Assembly (NCBI GenBank): GCA_030694425.1
Contig: JAUXYI010000083.1
Location: forward strand, 1-33,532
Length of the DNA stretch: 33,532 nucleotides
Direction: 5' to 3'
Origin: Thermodesulfovibrionia bacterium
GTDB lineage: Bacteria; Nitrospirota; Thermodesulfovibrionia; UBA6902; BMS3Bbin08
Part shown: piece after piece, positions 7,046 through 14,671 of the stretch
Position numbering within the stretch: position 1 is the stretch's first letter
Layout of the letters: every line of letters begins with the position of its first letter
The notes under the pieces: generated by a model
Told to the model about the DNA's origin: nothing
Seen by the model: only the letters and a program-made list of their open reading frames with translations
The model's database searches: none
Program-made: the position numbers and the translations under genes

Positions 7046-7924
7046 ATGCATAAAAACAAATTTTTAATCATTATTATTATCCTGACATTGTCTGTAACCG
7101 CGTGTGCAGCCAGAGAGATTAAGCCTGTACCAAAACCGGCAAAGATAGCTGTAGTGCTGGGCGCCGGTTCATCAAGGGGATTTGCGCATATAGGTGTTTT
7201 GAAGATTCTCGAAGCCAACAAAATACCAATTCATATGATAATTGGAACGAGCGCAGGCAGTTTTGTAGGCAGCCTCTATGCCTATACCTGCAATGCCTTT
7301 CAACTTCAGGAGATGTCTTTTTCAATAGAGAAAGGAGATATTATTGATTGGACCATTCCGGACAATGGTTTTATTAAGGGAGAGAAGCTTGAAGAGTTTA
7401 TCAATAAGGCATTGAAGGACACGCCGATAGAGAAATTAAAAATCCCTTTTTATGCAGTTGCAACAGACGTACAGAATGGTAAGGAAGTTGTTTTTGGAAG
7501 CGGCAATACAGGGATGGCGGTAAGGGCGAGTTGTTCAATTCCCGGCATATTCCGACCTGTAAAAATTGCAGACAAGATGTATGTGGATGGAGGGGTTGTA
7601 AGTCCTGTGGCAGTAAATGCTGCAAGAAGGCTCGGCGCTGATGTAGTTATAGCGGTGGACATATCCGCAAATGTTGAAGGCGTACAGCCTGAAGGCACGA
7701 TAGAGAACTTATTGCAATCTATAAGTATCATGTACTCAAAACTTGCCTCTATACAGCTTTCTAATGCAGATGTCGTAATAAGACCCAATGTGGGGAGCAT
7801 AGCCTCAGGCGATTTTTCAAAAAAGCATGAGGCTGTCCTTGAGGGCGAAAAGGCAGCGCTTGAGGCGCTTCCTGCTATCAACAATATAATCGCCGGACTC
7901 ATGCAGGAAGGAAGACTTGAGTAG
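7046..7924 (+). CDS. patatin-like phospholipase, predicted lipoprotein (RssA-like)
   Basis: A 292-residue predicted serine acyl hydrolase. A hydrophobic leader ends in the lipobox SVTAC, so C20 would be lipidated and the protein anchored facing the periplasm. The patatin signatures are all present: glycine-rich loop GAGSSRGFAHIG (39-50, oxyanion hole), nucleophile S69 in GTSAG (67-71) and catalytic D181 in VDGG. The domain runs from about 33 to 225; the tail is helical. The length fits the NTE/RssA group. The gene stands between the upstream terminator and convergent mqnC. A TATAAAAT box lies 6 nt before the ATG and only a weak GAGAG could act as Shine-Dalgarno, so a leaderless mRNA is possible. 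The substrate is likely a phospholipid or lysophospholipid, but this is not shown. Confidence 0.9.
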   Translation: MHKNKFLIIIIILTLSVTACAAREIKPVPKPAKIAVVLGAGSSRGFAHIGVLKILEANKIPIHMIIGTSAGSFVGSLYAYTCNAFQLQEMSFSIEKGDIIDWTIPDNGFIKGEKLEEFINKALKDTPIEKLKIPFYAVATDVQNGKEVVFGSGNTGMAVRASCSIPGIFRPVKIADKMYVDGGVVSPVAVNAARRLGADVVIAVDISANVEGVQPEGTIENLLQSISIMYSKLASIQLSNADVVIRPNVGSIASGDFSKKHEAVLEGEKAALEALPAINNIIAGLMQEGRLE

Positions 7925-7975
7925 GATTGAAAGATAGGTAAATGACAAATTTTTTATGTCTATTCTTTGGGAAAT

Positions 7976-9097
7976 CTACATATATCCAATAATATTGTAA
8001 TACATATCCCTCTGGGCAGGTTTTAAAGACGCTCCTTTTATTGCATTCAGGATATCATTAATTGAAACCATATATTTCACGCCTGCTGAGGCGACAACGT
8101 TTTCCTCAATCATTGTTGAACCAAAGTCATTGGCTCCAAATCTTAAAGCAATCTGGGCAAGTTTTAGACCCTGCGTTACCCATGACGCCTGAATATTAGG
8201 AACATTATCAAGATAAATCCTTGAGAGCGCAAGCACCCGTAGATATTCAACTGCAGTAGCTCCGTATCGTACTGCGTGATGCGTTCTGCGTAATGCGTTT
8301 TTACGCTGTACGCTGTACGCTGTACGCTGTGCTAATTCTGTGTTCCCCGGCTGAAAGCTCCATGGGATAAATGCAGTAAAGCCGTGTGTTTTATCCTGAA
8401 GTTTGCGGATGGCATCAAGATGTTCAACAATGTCCTCCGGCTTTTCAATGCTTCCAAACATCATGGTTGCAGTTGTCTTGATTCCGAGCTTGTGAGCTTC
8501 TTCCATCACCCTTAGCCATCTATCTTTGCCTATTTTTTTAGGGCTTAATTTTTTTCTTATCCTGTCAGAGAGTATCTCAGCTCCGCCGCCTGGAATGGAA
8601 TCAAGCCCGGCCTCTTTTAAAATTTTTATTGTCTTTTTTAATGTAAACCCTGCCTTATCCGCTATATAAGCAATTTCAGGCGGCGAAAAACCATGGACAT
8701 GGATATTAAAATTCTCTTTGATTGATTTTAAAAGCTCAATATAATAATTGATGTCAAATTCGGGGTGAAGCCCGCCTTGTATAAGTATCTGGGTGCCTCC
8801 AAGCGCAATAGTCTCTTTTATTTTTTTAAATAGAGTTTTTTTATCTAAGACATATGCTTCTGGACTTTTCTCGTCCCTCCAGAATGCGCAGAATGAACAG
8901 CGATTTATACAGATATTTGTGTAATTGATATTTCGGTCAATAATAAAAGTAACAATACCTTTGGTATGCAGTTCCTGCCTGATCTTATCAGCCATTGTAC
9001 CGAGTCCGAGGAGGTCGGCGGATTTGAAGAGCTTTAAACCCTCTTTTTTTGTAATGCGATTAATATTTTTTTTTGTTTGGTATTTTCTATTTTTCAT
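7976..9097 (-). CDS. mqnC: cyclic dehypoxanthine futalosine synthase (radical SAM)
   Basis: MqnC of the futalosine route to menaquinone: a radical SAM enzyme that cyclises dehypoxanthine futalosine. The 4Fe-4S ligands are C63, C67 and C70 in NICINRCSFC. Family motifs include IQGGLHPEF, GLDSIPGGGAEIL, MMFG and AFIPWSFQPGNTEL. The 373 residues are slightly long because residues about 256-277 are encoded by a 63-bp stretch of nine 7-bp repeats, inserted after the PGNTEL segment in a loop that varies in the family. Outside it the sequence is intact, so the enzyme is probably active. It follows mqnE on the same strand with a repeat (9116-9184) in the gap. No clear Shine-Dalgarno; TGTTAT ends 6 nt before the ATG. 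Confidence 0.93.
   Translation of the reverse strand: MKNRKYQTKKNINRITKKEGLKLFKSADLLGLGTMADKIRQELHTKGIVTFIIDRNINYTNICINRCSFCAFWRDEKSPEAYVLDKKTLFKKIKETIALGGTQILIQGGLHPEFDINYYIELLKSIKENFNIHVHGFSPPEIAYIADKAGFTLKKTIKILKEAGLDSIPGGGAEILSDRIRKKLSPKKIGKDRWLRVMEEAHKLGIKTTATMMFGSIEKPEDIVEHLDAIRKLQDKTHGFTAFIPWSFQPGNTELAQRTAYSVQRKNALRRTHHAVRYGATAVEYLRVLALSRIYLDNVPNIQASWVTQGLKLAQIALRFGANDFGSTMIEENVVASAGVKYMVSINDILNAIKGASLKPAQRDMYYNIIGYM
8269..8331. repeat. heptad-repeat element inside mqnC
   Basis: Nine consecutive heptamers: GTACTGC, GTGATGC, GTTCTGC, GTAATGC, GTTTTTA, then CGCTGTA three times and CGCTGTG. The left arm (TGCGT-rich) is partly complementary to the right arm (ACGC-rich), so the DNA or RNA can fold back. 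63 bp keeps the mqnC frame. Confidence 0.85.
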
Positions 9098-9115
9098 CTA
9101 CCAATAACACAAGAT

Positions 9116-9184
9116 GTCATTCCGAGCGTAGCGAGGAATCTCAGTTTTTAGAGATTGCTTCGTCACTTTGTTCCTCGCAATGAC
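9116..9184. repeat. GTCATTCC...AATGAC dispersed palindromic repeat
   Basis: 69 bp starting GTCATTCCGAGCGTAGCGAG and ending TTCCTCGCAATGAC. The ends are inverted copies (GTCATT/AATGAC, CGAGGAA/TTCCTCG), with inner GAATCTC/GAGATT. It lies between mqnE and mqnC. It resembles the core of the longer elements in this window but lacks their outer arms. Confidence 0.7.
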
Positions 9185-9220
9185 ATTATTATCTTTGTAC
9201 AAGTTGTTTGGTTGAACATT

Positions 9221-10408
9221 TCACTCTAAATTTTTAACTGGTTTATAAAACGAATCCCTTTCCACTGGAACCTTGCCTGCTTTTTTGATTAAGTTTATCA
9301 ATTCAGCTTTGGACATTGCTTTTTCCGAGAGTGCACCAGCTGAATGTGTAATTTTCTCTTCTATTATTGTTCCATCTAAGTCATCTGCCCCGAACATAAG
9401 GCTGAGCTGTGCAATTTTCTCGCCAAGCATTATCCAGTAAGCCTTAATATGAGGGAAGTTATCAAGGAAAAGTCTTGAAATTGCAATTGTTTTAATGTCG
9501 TCAATGCCATTAGAGTGAACAGTGAACAGCCCGCCCCGCTTCGCAGAGCGAGGCCGGGGTGAACAGTGAACAGTTTTAGATAATCTCGTATTTTTTGGAT
9601 GAAATGATAGGGGAATAAAAGCCTGAAAACCTCCTGTCCTGTCCTGAAGCTCTCTCAGTTTGAGCATATGTTCAACTCTATGTTCATATGTTTCGTGGTG
9701 TCCATAAAGCATGGTTGCATTTGATTTAATGCCGATACTGTGAGCCTTTTCCATGACTTCAAGCCACCTTTTACCATTTATTTTTTCAGGACATATTTTC
9801 GCCCGCACTTTTACATCAAATATTTCAGCGCCTCCGCCGGGGATTGAATCAAGCCCTGCACTTTTTAATGCCTTAAGAGTATCAGTAAGACTCAGTCCGC
9901 TTGTTTTAGAGAAATAATCTATCTCAACTGCTGTAAATGCCTTTATATGAATATGCGGAAAGGATTTTTTAATCTGCCTCAGCATCTCAAGATAGAAATC
10001 AAATGGCCAGTCAGGATGAAGCCCGCCAACGATGTGAACCTCTGTAAAAGGCAGTGATGAGTGACGAGTGACGAGTGACGAGTTCAGTTTATCCTGCCCC
10101 TGACCCCTGACCCCTGACCCCTCTGTTCCGAGTTTTTTGATAATATCTTTAATACTTAATTCATATGCGCCTTTTTCGCCTTTTGAGCGGCTGAATGCAC
10201 AGAATTTACAGCGATTGACACAGATATTAGTAGGGTTTATGTGATGGTTTTGAACAAAATATGCATTATTCCCGTTTATCCTGTAAGCAACCTGAGATGC
10301 AAGCCTGCCAAGTGTGAAAATATCCTCACTATGGAAAAGGATGAGGGCGTCATCAGGCGTAAGACGCTTTCGAGAAAAAACCTTATCTTCGATTTTTTTA
10401 AGGGACAT
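9221..10408 (-). CDS. mqnE: aminodeoxyfutalosine synthase (radical SAM)
   Basis: MqnE, the radical SAM enzyme that joins 3-[(1-carboxyvinyl)oxy]benzoate with SAM to make aminofutalosine, early in futalosine-type menaquinone synthesis. Cluster ligands are C63, C67 and C70 (NICVNRCKFC). MqnE-specific motifs are EVHIVGGLHPD, KAFTAVEIDYF, GLDSIPGGGAEIF, NATMLYGHHET and FIPLSFHPKNT. The 395 residues include two repeat-encoded insertions: about 95-118, just before the EVHIVGG strand, and about 279-298, after the PKNTRL segment. The second lies at the equivalent loop where mqnC has its insert. Core motifs are intact, so function is probably kept. First gene of the mqnE-mqnC pair; mqnA, mqnB and mqnD are not in the window. 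No Shine-Dalgarno; TATTAT lies 6 nt before the ATG. Confidence 0.93.
   Translation of the reverse strand: MSLKKIEDKVFSRKRLTPDDALILFHSEDIFTLGRLASQVAYRINGNNAYFVQNHHINPTNICVNRCKFCAFSRSKGEKGAYELSIKDIIKKLGTEGSGVRGQGQDKLNSSLVTRHSSLPFTEVHIVGGLHPDWPFDFYLEMLRQIKKSFPHIHIKAFTAVEIDYFSKTSGLSLTDTLKALKSAGLDSIPGGGAEIFDVKVRAKICPEKINGKRWLEVMEKAHSIGIKSNATMLYGHHETYEHRVEHMLKLRELQDRTGGFQAFIPLSFHPKNTRLSKTVHCSPRPRSAKRGGLFTVHSNGIDDIKTIAISRLFLDNFPHIKAYWIMLGEKIAQLSLMFGADDLDGTIIEEKITHSAGALSEKAMSKAELINLIKKAGKVPVERDSFYKPVKNLE
9515..9572. repeat. heptad-repeat insertion in the 3' half of mqnE
   Basis: Two GTGAACA heptads (9515-9528), a 30-nt GC-rich palindromic centre (CCCCGCTTCGC...GCGAGGCCGGGG) and two more GTGAACA heptads (9559-9572). 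It is translated in frame as part of MqnE. Confidence 0.8.
10056..10125. repeat. heptad-repeat insertion in the 5' half of mqnE
   Basis: Ten heptads in one phase: GATGAGT, three GACGAGT, TCAGTTT, ATCCTGC, three CCCTGAC and CCCTCTG. Translated as a low-complexity G/S/Q-rich loop between KKLG and EVHIVGG. Confidence 0.85.
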
Positions 10409-10414
10409 GCTTAA

Positions 10415-10445
10415 ATAATAAATGAAAAAGGGTTCAAGTGGTCAA
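10415..10445 (-). promoter_or_regulatory. candidate promoter of mqnE
   Basis: On the minus strand TTGACC, a 19-nt spacer and TATTAT, then 6 nt to the ATG. The long spacer weakens the call. The position again predicts a leaderless or nearly leaderless transcript. Confidence 0.3.
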
Positions 10446-10456
10446 AAGACCGTAGA

Positions 10457-10509
10457 GCGTACTGCGTAATGCGTTTTAACGCCGTACTCAGTACGCTGTA
10501 CTCATTACG
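10457..10509. repeat. inverted heptad-repeat element upstream of mqnE
   Basis: Heptads GCGTACT, GCGTAAT, GCGTTTT, AACGCCG, TACTCAG, TACGCTG, TACTCAT and TACG. The left half carries GCGT and the right half ACGC/TACG, so the arms pair. The units are the same as those inside mqnC (8269-8331). It fills the mqnE-htpX gap. Confidence 0.75.
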
Positions 10510-10559
10510 AATTTACTTGAATCCTCGAACCCTGTCTGTATCGTTATTTGAATTTCTAA

Positions 10560-11402
10560 TTATAGTGTCATACTTTCAAGTCTTGCAATTCTCTCTTCCA
10601 TCGGCGGATGTGTGCTGAATAATTTTGCAAACCCCCTGCCTGACAGCGGATTTACAATAAACATATGGGCAGTAGCGGGTTGCGCATTAAGCGGTATTCT
10701 CTGTGAAGCAATATGTAATTTTTTCAATGCACTTGCAAGATGCCTTGGATTTCCAGCAATTCTTGCGCCGCCTGAATCAGCAGAATATTCCCTTGAACGG
10801 GATATTGCCATCTGAATAAGCATTGCTGCAATAGGCCCTACAATCATCATGACAAGCGCTGCAATTGGGCTTCCGTCTCTTCCATCGTCCCTTCTGCCGC
10901 CGCCAAATATCATTGCCCATTGAGCCATCTGTGCAAGATAACTTATTGCTCCCGCGATTGTGGCAGCAATAGTGCTTATAAGGATATCTCTGTGTTTTAC
11001 ATGGGCAAGTTCATGCCCAATAACTCCTTCAAGTTCTTCCCTGCTCAGGGTTCTCATTATCCCTGTTGTTACTGCGACTGCTGCATGATTCGGGTTTCTG
11101 CCTGTAGCAAATGCATTGGGCTGGTCTTCATTAATTATATAAACCCTTGGCATCGGTATTTCTGCCTTTTGTGCAAGTCTTCTTACAATTGAGTAAAGCT
11201 CAGGGGCTTCATGCTCTCTCACCTCTTGTGCACGGTACATTTTAAGCACAATCTTATCGCTGAACCAATAGGCAAAAAGGTTCATCATCAGGGCAAACAT
11301 GAGCGCCATTGTCATCCCCGATCTGCCTCCAAGGGCGCCGCCTGCCCATATGAGAATGAGCGTAAGTCCAACCATGAGGACCATTGTTTTAAAAGTGTTC
11401 AT
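10560..11402 (-). CDS. htpX: HtpX-like M48 family membrane zinc metalloprotease
   Basis: A 280-residue membrane protease of the HtpX group that degrades misfolded or damaged inner-membrane proteins. Two N-terminal transmembrane helices lie at about 5-25 and 30-50. The zinc motif HELAH (130-134) is followed, after two further hydrophobic segments at about 143-165 and 178-200, by [11 protein letters not shown], which supplies the third ligand. The [20 protein letters not shown] strand before the active site is typical. The length is normal. GGGAGGTAA lies about 9 nt before the ATG, a strong ribosome site. The gene is monocistronic by appearance, between the mqnE repeat and the tyrS-like fragment. 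Assignment to HtpX rather than another M48B member is by motif only. Confidence 0.92.
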   Translation of the reverse strand: MNTFKTMVLMVGLTLILIWAGGALGGRSGMTMALMFALMMNLFAYWFSDKIVLKMYRAQEVREHEAPELYSIVRRLAQKAEIPMPRVYIINEDQPNAFATGRNPNHAAVAVTTGIMRTLSREELEGVIGHELAHVKHRDILISTIAATIAGAISYLAQMAQWAMIFGGGRRDDGRDGSPIAALVMMIVGPIAAMLIQMAISRSREYSADSGGARIAGNPRHLASALKKLHIASQRIPLNAQPATAHMFIVNPLSGRGFAKLFSTHPPMEERIARLESMTL

Positions 11403-11532
11403 TTATTTATTACCTCCCGATAGGTCGTAGACCAAATTTCCTTAGTAGGTGTTTGTAAGTATTTTAATGAAAGAATAGCATTAAAAGCAATGGATCGTCT
11501 GGCATCTTACATCAAAAATCCTGTATCCTTTC

Positions 11533-11544
11533 AATACAAACGCA
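11533..11544 (+). repeat. solo 12-bp copy of the MITE-like element end
   Basis: AATACAAACGCA is identical to 12 bp of the left terminal repeat of the elements at 11807 and 23230. It stands immediately before the ATG of the tyrS-like fragment without a matching right end. It may be the scar of an excised or rearranged element, or coincidence. Confidence 0.3.
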
Positions 11545-11545
11545 G

Positions 11546-11605
11546 ATGTTAGAACCTTCAGAACAGATAGAGATAATTAAAAGAAGCTGTGTAGAGATTT
11601 TAAAG
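11546..11605 (+). pseudogene. 5' fragment resembling tyrosyl-tRNA synthetase
   Basis: ATG followed by 19 codons reading MLEPSEQIEIIKRSCVEILK, which resembles the N-terminus of bacterial TyrS (typically S-x-x-E-Q-x-x-x-I-K-R-G-x-x-E-I). The match stops abruptly at the 3' end of the convergent Trm112-like gene, where the frame runs on without similarity to a stop near 11647. Nothing of the catalytic HIGH region is present. It is best read as a truncated gene start left by a rearrangement. Because the match is short, confidence is limited. Confidence 0.38.
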
Positions 11606-11606
11606 G

Positions 11607-11789
11607 TTAGCGTCTGCCCTCTTCTATTTTCTCTGCCTCATCAATAAGCATCACGGGTATATCATCTTTTATGTGATAAAGAAGTTTGCACTTATCGCAG
11701 ATGAGACCGTTTTGGGATTCATTTAACCTTACATCTCCCTTACACTTAGGACATGCCAGTATTTCAAGCAACTCTTTACTAATAGGCAT
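11607..11789 (-). CDS. Trm112-like zinc-ribbon protein (YcaR type)
   Basis: A 60-residue Trm112/YcaR-family protein with two CxxC knuckles (CPKC near 13-16 and CDKC near 31-34) that could bind one zinc ion. In other organisms Trm112 proteins activate methyltransferases; bacterial members are mostly uncharacterised. The protein begins MPISKELLEILACP, the usual start for this family, with IPVMLIDEA at the end. AAAGGAG lies 7 nt before the ATG. An inverted-repeat element (11807-11952) sits just upstream, so the promoter must lie in or beyond it. A partner methyltransferase is not adjacent. Confidence 0.85.
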   Translation of the reverse strand: MPISKELLEILACPKCKGDVRLNESQNGLICDKCKLLYHIKDDIPVMLIDEAEKIEEGRR

Positions 11790-11806
11790 TGTTAACTCCT
11801 TTCTAC

Positions 11807-11952
11807 TAATACAAACGCATTAAATAAATTAACATTAACAGTTAGTGTCGTCATTCCCGTGAAAACGGGAATCCAGTGTTTTTAAAGATTTCTGGATACC
11901 CGCCTTCGCGGGTATGACGGAAACTGTAACATTATTAATTTCGTTTGTATTA
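11807..11952. repeat. MITE-like element, copy 1
   Basis: 146 bp whose left end TAATACAAACGCATTAA matches the reverse complement of its right end, TAATACAAACGAAATAA. The similarity runs to the ACAT/TGT part of both arms. The core (11850-11918) is a dispersed-type palindrome, GTCATTCCCGTGAAAACGGG to CGCGGGTATGAC. Flanks extend the match (CTAC/CTAT), but a clean target duplication is not certain. No transposase is encoded. It occupies most of the 319-bp gap between the Trm112-like gene and the exonuclease; the rest holds only the exonuclease promoter. Confidence 0.7.
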
Positions 11953-12072
11953 ATAGATACAATACAGAGTAAATTGGCATCAAGATTGCCTTATACGTTA
12001 CATTATCTACTTGATGAATAGAATTTTGCAACATCTTCTTCCAAAGACGACTACCATTAATCCAGAATTGTC

Positions 12073-12101
12073 TTGTAATTTACCTTATCAACATGTTAAA
12101 A
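12073..12101 (+). promoter_or_regulatory. promoter candidate of the DEDD exonuclease gene
   Basis: TTGTAA, a 17-nt spacer and TTAAAA, then 7 nt to the ATG. No Shine-Dalgarno sequence, so a transcript starting at or next to the ATG is expected. Confidence 0.4.
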
Positions 12102-12108
12102 AATCTTT

Positions 12109-12792
12109 ATGCCAAAGAAGATTGTAATTGATATAGAAACCATCGGCAAAGACTTTGAATCCTTTGACGACATGTCAAAAGAATATCTCTTGAAATACGC
12201 TGAAACTGAGGAAAAAATACAGGACGCAAAAGACAGTCTTGCCTTTTCTCCCCTTACAGGTGAAATAGTAGCAATAGGCATGCTTAACCCTGATACGAAA
12301 CAGGGGAAGGTATTCTTTCAGTCGCCTGACAACGCACAGGAGCCATTTGAAGAAGATGGAATACAATTTATTGCTGATACAGAAGCCGGGATTCTAAAAA
12401 GGTTCTGGGAATATATGAAGCTCTATGACCAGATAATCACCTTTAATGGCAGGGCATTTGATGCGCCTTTTATTATGATTCGTTCAGCGATACTGGGGAT
12501 AAAACCTACGAGGGATTTGATGCCTAACCGTTATAGCGGCATGTCACATATAGATTTACTTGACCAGCTTACCTTTTTTGGTTCTGTAAGAAGGAAATTC
12601 AATCTCCACATGTGGTGCAAAGCCTTTGGAATAAAAAGTCCGAAAGAAGAGGGAGTTACAGGGCTTGAGGTTGGGAATTTTTTTAAAGAAGGGAAATATA
12701 TTGAGATTGCAAGATACTGTCTTGGAGATTTATATGCAACTAAGGAACTCTTTAATTACTGGGATAAATTTATAAAACCTCCCACATCTTAA
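12109..12792 (+). CDS. predicted 3'-5' exonuclease, PolB-exonuclease-like (DEDD fold)
   Basis: A 227-residue RNase H-fold protein resembling the family annotated as a 3'-5' exonuclease related to the PolB proofreading domain. Motif Exo I is IVIDIETIG (D8, E10), Exo II is TFNGRAFDAPFI and Exo III is YCLGDLYATKEL near the C-terminus. It lacks any polymerase region, and the length fits stand-alone members. The substrate (DNA or RNA) is not known. The gene is monocistronic; its stop overlaps the convergent PAP2 gene by 4 bp. The ATG has no Shine-Dalgarno and follows a -10-like box closely. Confidence 0.82.
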   Translation: MPKKIVIDIETIGKDFESFDDMSKEYLLKYAETEEKIQDAKDSLAFSPLTGEIVAIGMLNPDTKQGKVFFQSPDNAQEPFEEDGIQFIADTEAGILKRFWEYMKLYDQIITFNGRAFDAPFIMIRSAILGIKPTRDLMPNRYSGMSHIDLLDQLTFFGSVRRKFNLHMWCKAFGIKSPKEEGVTGLEVGNFFKEGKYIEIARYCLGDLYATKELFNYWDKFIKPPTS

Positions 12793-13661
12793 ATTTTCAG
12801 TTCCTCCCTGCCTGATTTTTCCAACTTATTATAAAATTTATCCCCGATATAAATAGTAAGAACAAATAGCAGGATTCCTGCAATTATATCAACCACATAG
12901 TGATAGCGGAGATATACTGTTGATACAAGCAGTGCCAGGACCAAAGGCAGAAAAATCCAGAAAATGACTCGTTGAAATTTATAGGCAAGATAAAGCACCA
13001 CAAGGGTCACTGCAGTATGTCCGCTTGGGAATGCATCCATTTTTTTGCCTTCAAGCGCATTAAGCGTGCTGTCAATAATATCCCGTAAAAAAATACCGTG
13101 CAGCTCAGTGCTCTGAAGATGGTTTATCGTAAACCGCGGACCTATTGCAGGCATAAGGATATAGCCTATGAATGAAAGAAAAAAGCAGAGTATGACGAGA
13201 AAAATTCCCCTGTCAAACTGTGTTTTTTCCCCTTTGACTTTTAGTGCTACGCCCAGAATTACCGGCAGGAAATAATAAGAAGTATATGCGAGCTGGAGGA
13301 GCTCGGTGACTATCGGTGTTGTAAACCGCTCCAATGCAACTGTCGGGTGTGCGTTGAAAATCATGTAGTCCAGTTTTATCAGTAATTCGTCATATGTGAC
13401 AGGGTTTATATAAGGGATAAGCCCGCCAAGACTGTCAAAAGTAAACACTACGACTATAGTCGGGAAAATAAAGTCGTAAATCATCTCTAATATTTTGCCG
13501 TCACGCCTTTTTTTGAAATGTATGAGAAGGGAAAGCGCAGTTGCCAGCGAAAGATAAACGGTGAGAAACAGGTATGCATTTGGTATCTGCTTTTTAAAAA
13601 TTATTGTGATAATAAAAAGAAATGCTAAAAATCCGAATGTAAGAATATCTACCGGTCTCAT
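12789..13661 (-). CDS. PAP2-superfamily membrane phosphatase
   Basis: A 290-residue integral membrane protein with about six or seven hydrophobic helices. The PAP2 signature motifs are K-K-M-D-A-F near 190, PSGH (phosphatase motif 2) and YLRYHYVVD (motif 3, with R, H and D in the usual spacing). It resembles the inositol-phosphorylceramide-synthase-like branch of PAP2 proteins, which act on lipid phosphates at the outer face of the inner membrane. The actual lipid substrate is unknown. It is the last gene of the infB-truB group, starting 6 nt after the truB stop, so co-transcription is likely although it has no translation role. Confidence 0.85.
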   Translation of the reverse strand: MRPVDILTFGFLAFLFIITIIFKKQIPNAYLFLTVYLSLATALSLLIHFKKRRDGKILEMIYDFIFPTIVVVFTFDSLGGLIPYINPVTYDELLIKLDYMIFNAHPTVALERFTTPIVTELLQLAYTSYYFLPVILGVALKVKGEKTQFDRGIFLVILCFFLSFIGYILMPAIGPRFTINHLQSTELHGIFLRDIIDSTLNALEGKKMDAFPSGHTAVTLVVLYLAYKFQRVIFWIFLPLVLALLVSTVYLRYHYVVDIIAGILLFVLTIYIGDKFYNKLEKSGREELKI

Positions 13662-13667
13662 ATTTCT

Positions 13668-14570
13668 CTAAGCTATAAAAACAATATCCATTTTAACTGC
13701 GTTTTTCTCCGCTGAAAAGCTGCCTAATGCAAGAAACTCGCCGTCAGGTGATTTTATCTTTATGCCTGCTGCAGTTTTTAAATCATCGGAAAACCCATGG
13801 CACTTGCTTATTTCGAGAGGATTTCCGTTTTTAACAACTCTTATCAGGGATTCATTTATTTTCATTTCTGGCATCCACGAAAGGGCGCTGTCCATTGAAT
13901 AAATACCCGTCTGAGGAAGATGTTCTGTATCGATTGATTTTAATTTCTCTATACTTAAACTATCACTGACACTAAATTGCCCTATTGCTGTGCGTTCAAG
14001 TTCAAAGAGATGTGCCCCAACCCCGAGCTTTTCTCCTATATCATTGCACAATGTCCTTACATATGTGCCCTTTGAACAGATAACCCGAAAACCGACAAAA
14101 GGAATATCTATATTTAAAAGTTCAATATGGCGTATAAAAATTTTTCTTGGTTCAATGGTGATTTCAATCCCTCTTTTTGCATATTTATAAAGCGGTTTGC
14201 CTTTGTATTTTAATGCTGAAAATATAGGAGGTTTTTGAAGTATTTCACCTTCAAAGAAACGCAGTGTATTCTTAATCAGGTGCGCGTCAACTTCAATTTT
14301 GTCCTTTTTACAGATGACGGTTCCGTCTGCATCCTGTGTATCAGTTGTTTCTCCAAGTTTCATCACAGCCTTATATTCTTTACCGAGTGAGGAAAAATAT
14401 GATGCAAGCCTTGTTGCTTTGTTTAAACAGACAAGCAGAACGCCCGTGGCTGATGGGTCAAGGGTTCCTGCATGTCCTGCCTTTTTTGCCTTAAATATTT
14501 TTTTTACTTCTGTTGTTGCTTGATGAGATGTAATACCCTTGGGTTTGTTGAGGTTTATTATTAAATCCAT
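13668..14570 (-). CDS. truB: tRNA pseudouridine-55 synthase
   Basis: TruB makes pseudouridine 55 in the T-loop of tRNAs. The catalytic aspartate is D38 in HAGTLDPSATGVLL; other motifs are KEYKAVMKLGETTDTQDADG, PPIFSALKYKGKPLYKYAR-like and SKGTYVRTLCNDIG. The 300 residues counted from the ATG at 14570 start MDLIINLNKPKG, as is usual for the family; an upstream ATG at 14597 would add nine hydrophobic residues and is rejected. A C-terminal PUA-like part ends the protein. No Shine-Dalgarno is evident, so translation may depend on the upstream nrnA. A heptad-type repeat (14588-14671) fills the gap to nrnA. Confidence 0.94.
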   Translation of the reverse strand: MDLIINLNKPKGITSHQATTEVKKIFKAKKAGHAGTLDPSATGVLLVCLNKATRLASYFSSLGKEYKAVMKLGETTDTQDADGTVICKKDKIEVDAHLIKNTLRFFEGEILQKPPIFSALKYKGKPLYKYAKRGIEITIEPRKIFIRHIELLNIDIPFVGFRVICSKGTYVRTLCNDIGEKLGVGAHLFELERTAIGQFSVSDSLSIEKLKSIDTEHLPQTGIYSMDSALSWMPEMKINESLIRVVKNGNPLEISKCHGFSDDLKTAAGIKIKSPDGEFLALGSFSAEKNAVKMDIVFIA

Positions 14571-14587
14571 GAAATAAATGTAAAAAT

Positions 14588-14671
14588 AAAATATCAAAAA
14601 TCAAAATTGAGGAAGAAAAATTTTAAAAATAAAAAATCCTTAATTTTGCATTTTGATTTTTAATTTTTAAT
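14588..14671. repeat. inverted heptad-repeat element between nrnA and truB
   Basis: A-T rich heptads (ATCAAAA, ATCAAAA, TTGAGGA, AGAAAAA ... AATTTTG, CATTTTG, ATTTTTA) whose arms are complementary. Nearly the same sequence occurs at 16002-16092. Its end overlaps the nrnA stop codon. Confidence 0.75.

Noticed and set aside
8269-8331. Heptad arrays read as a CRISPR array
   Set aside because: The period is 7 bp without spacers and the units diverge; this is not a CRISPR structure.
9097-9221. mqnE and mqnC as a simple gene duplication of one enzyme
   Set aside because: Each has the distinct signature of its own family (MqnE: EVHIVGGLHPD, NATMLYGH; MqnC: IQGGLHPEF, WSFQPGNT), so they are two pathway steps.
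14571-14597. Longer truB start
   Set aside because: Adds nine Phe/Tyr-rich residues not seen in TruB and overlaps the repeat element; the MDLIINLNKPKG start fits the family.
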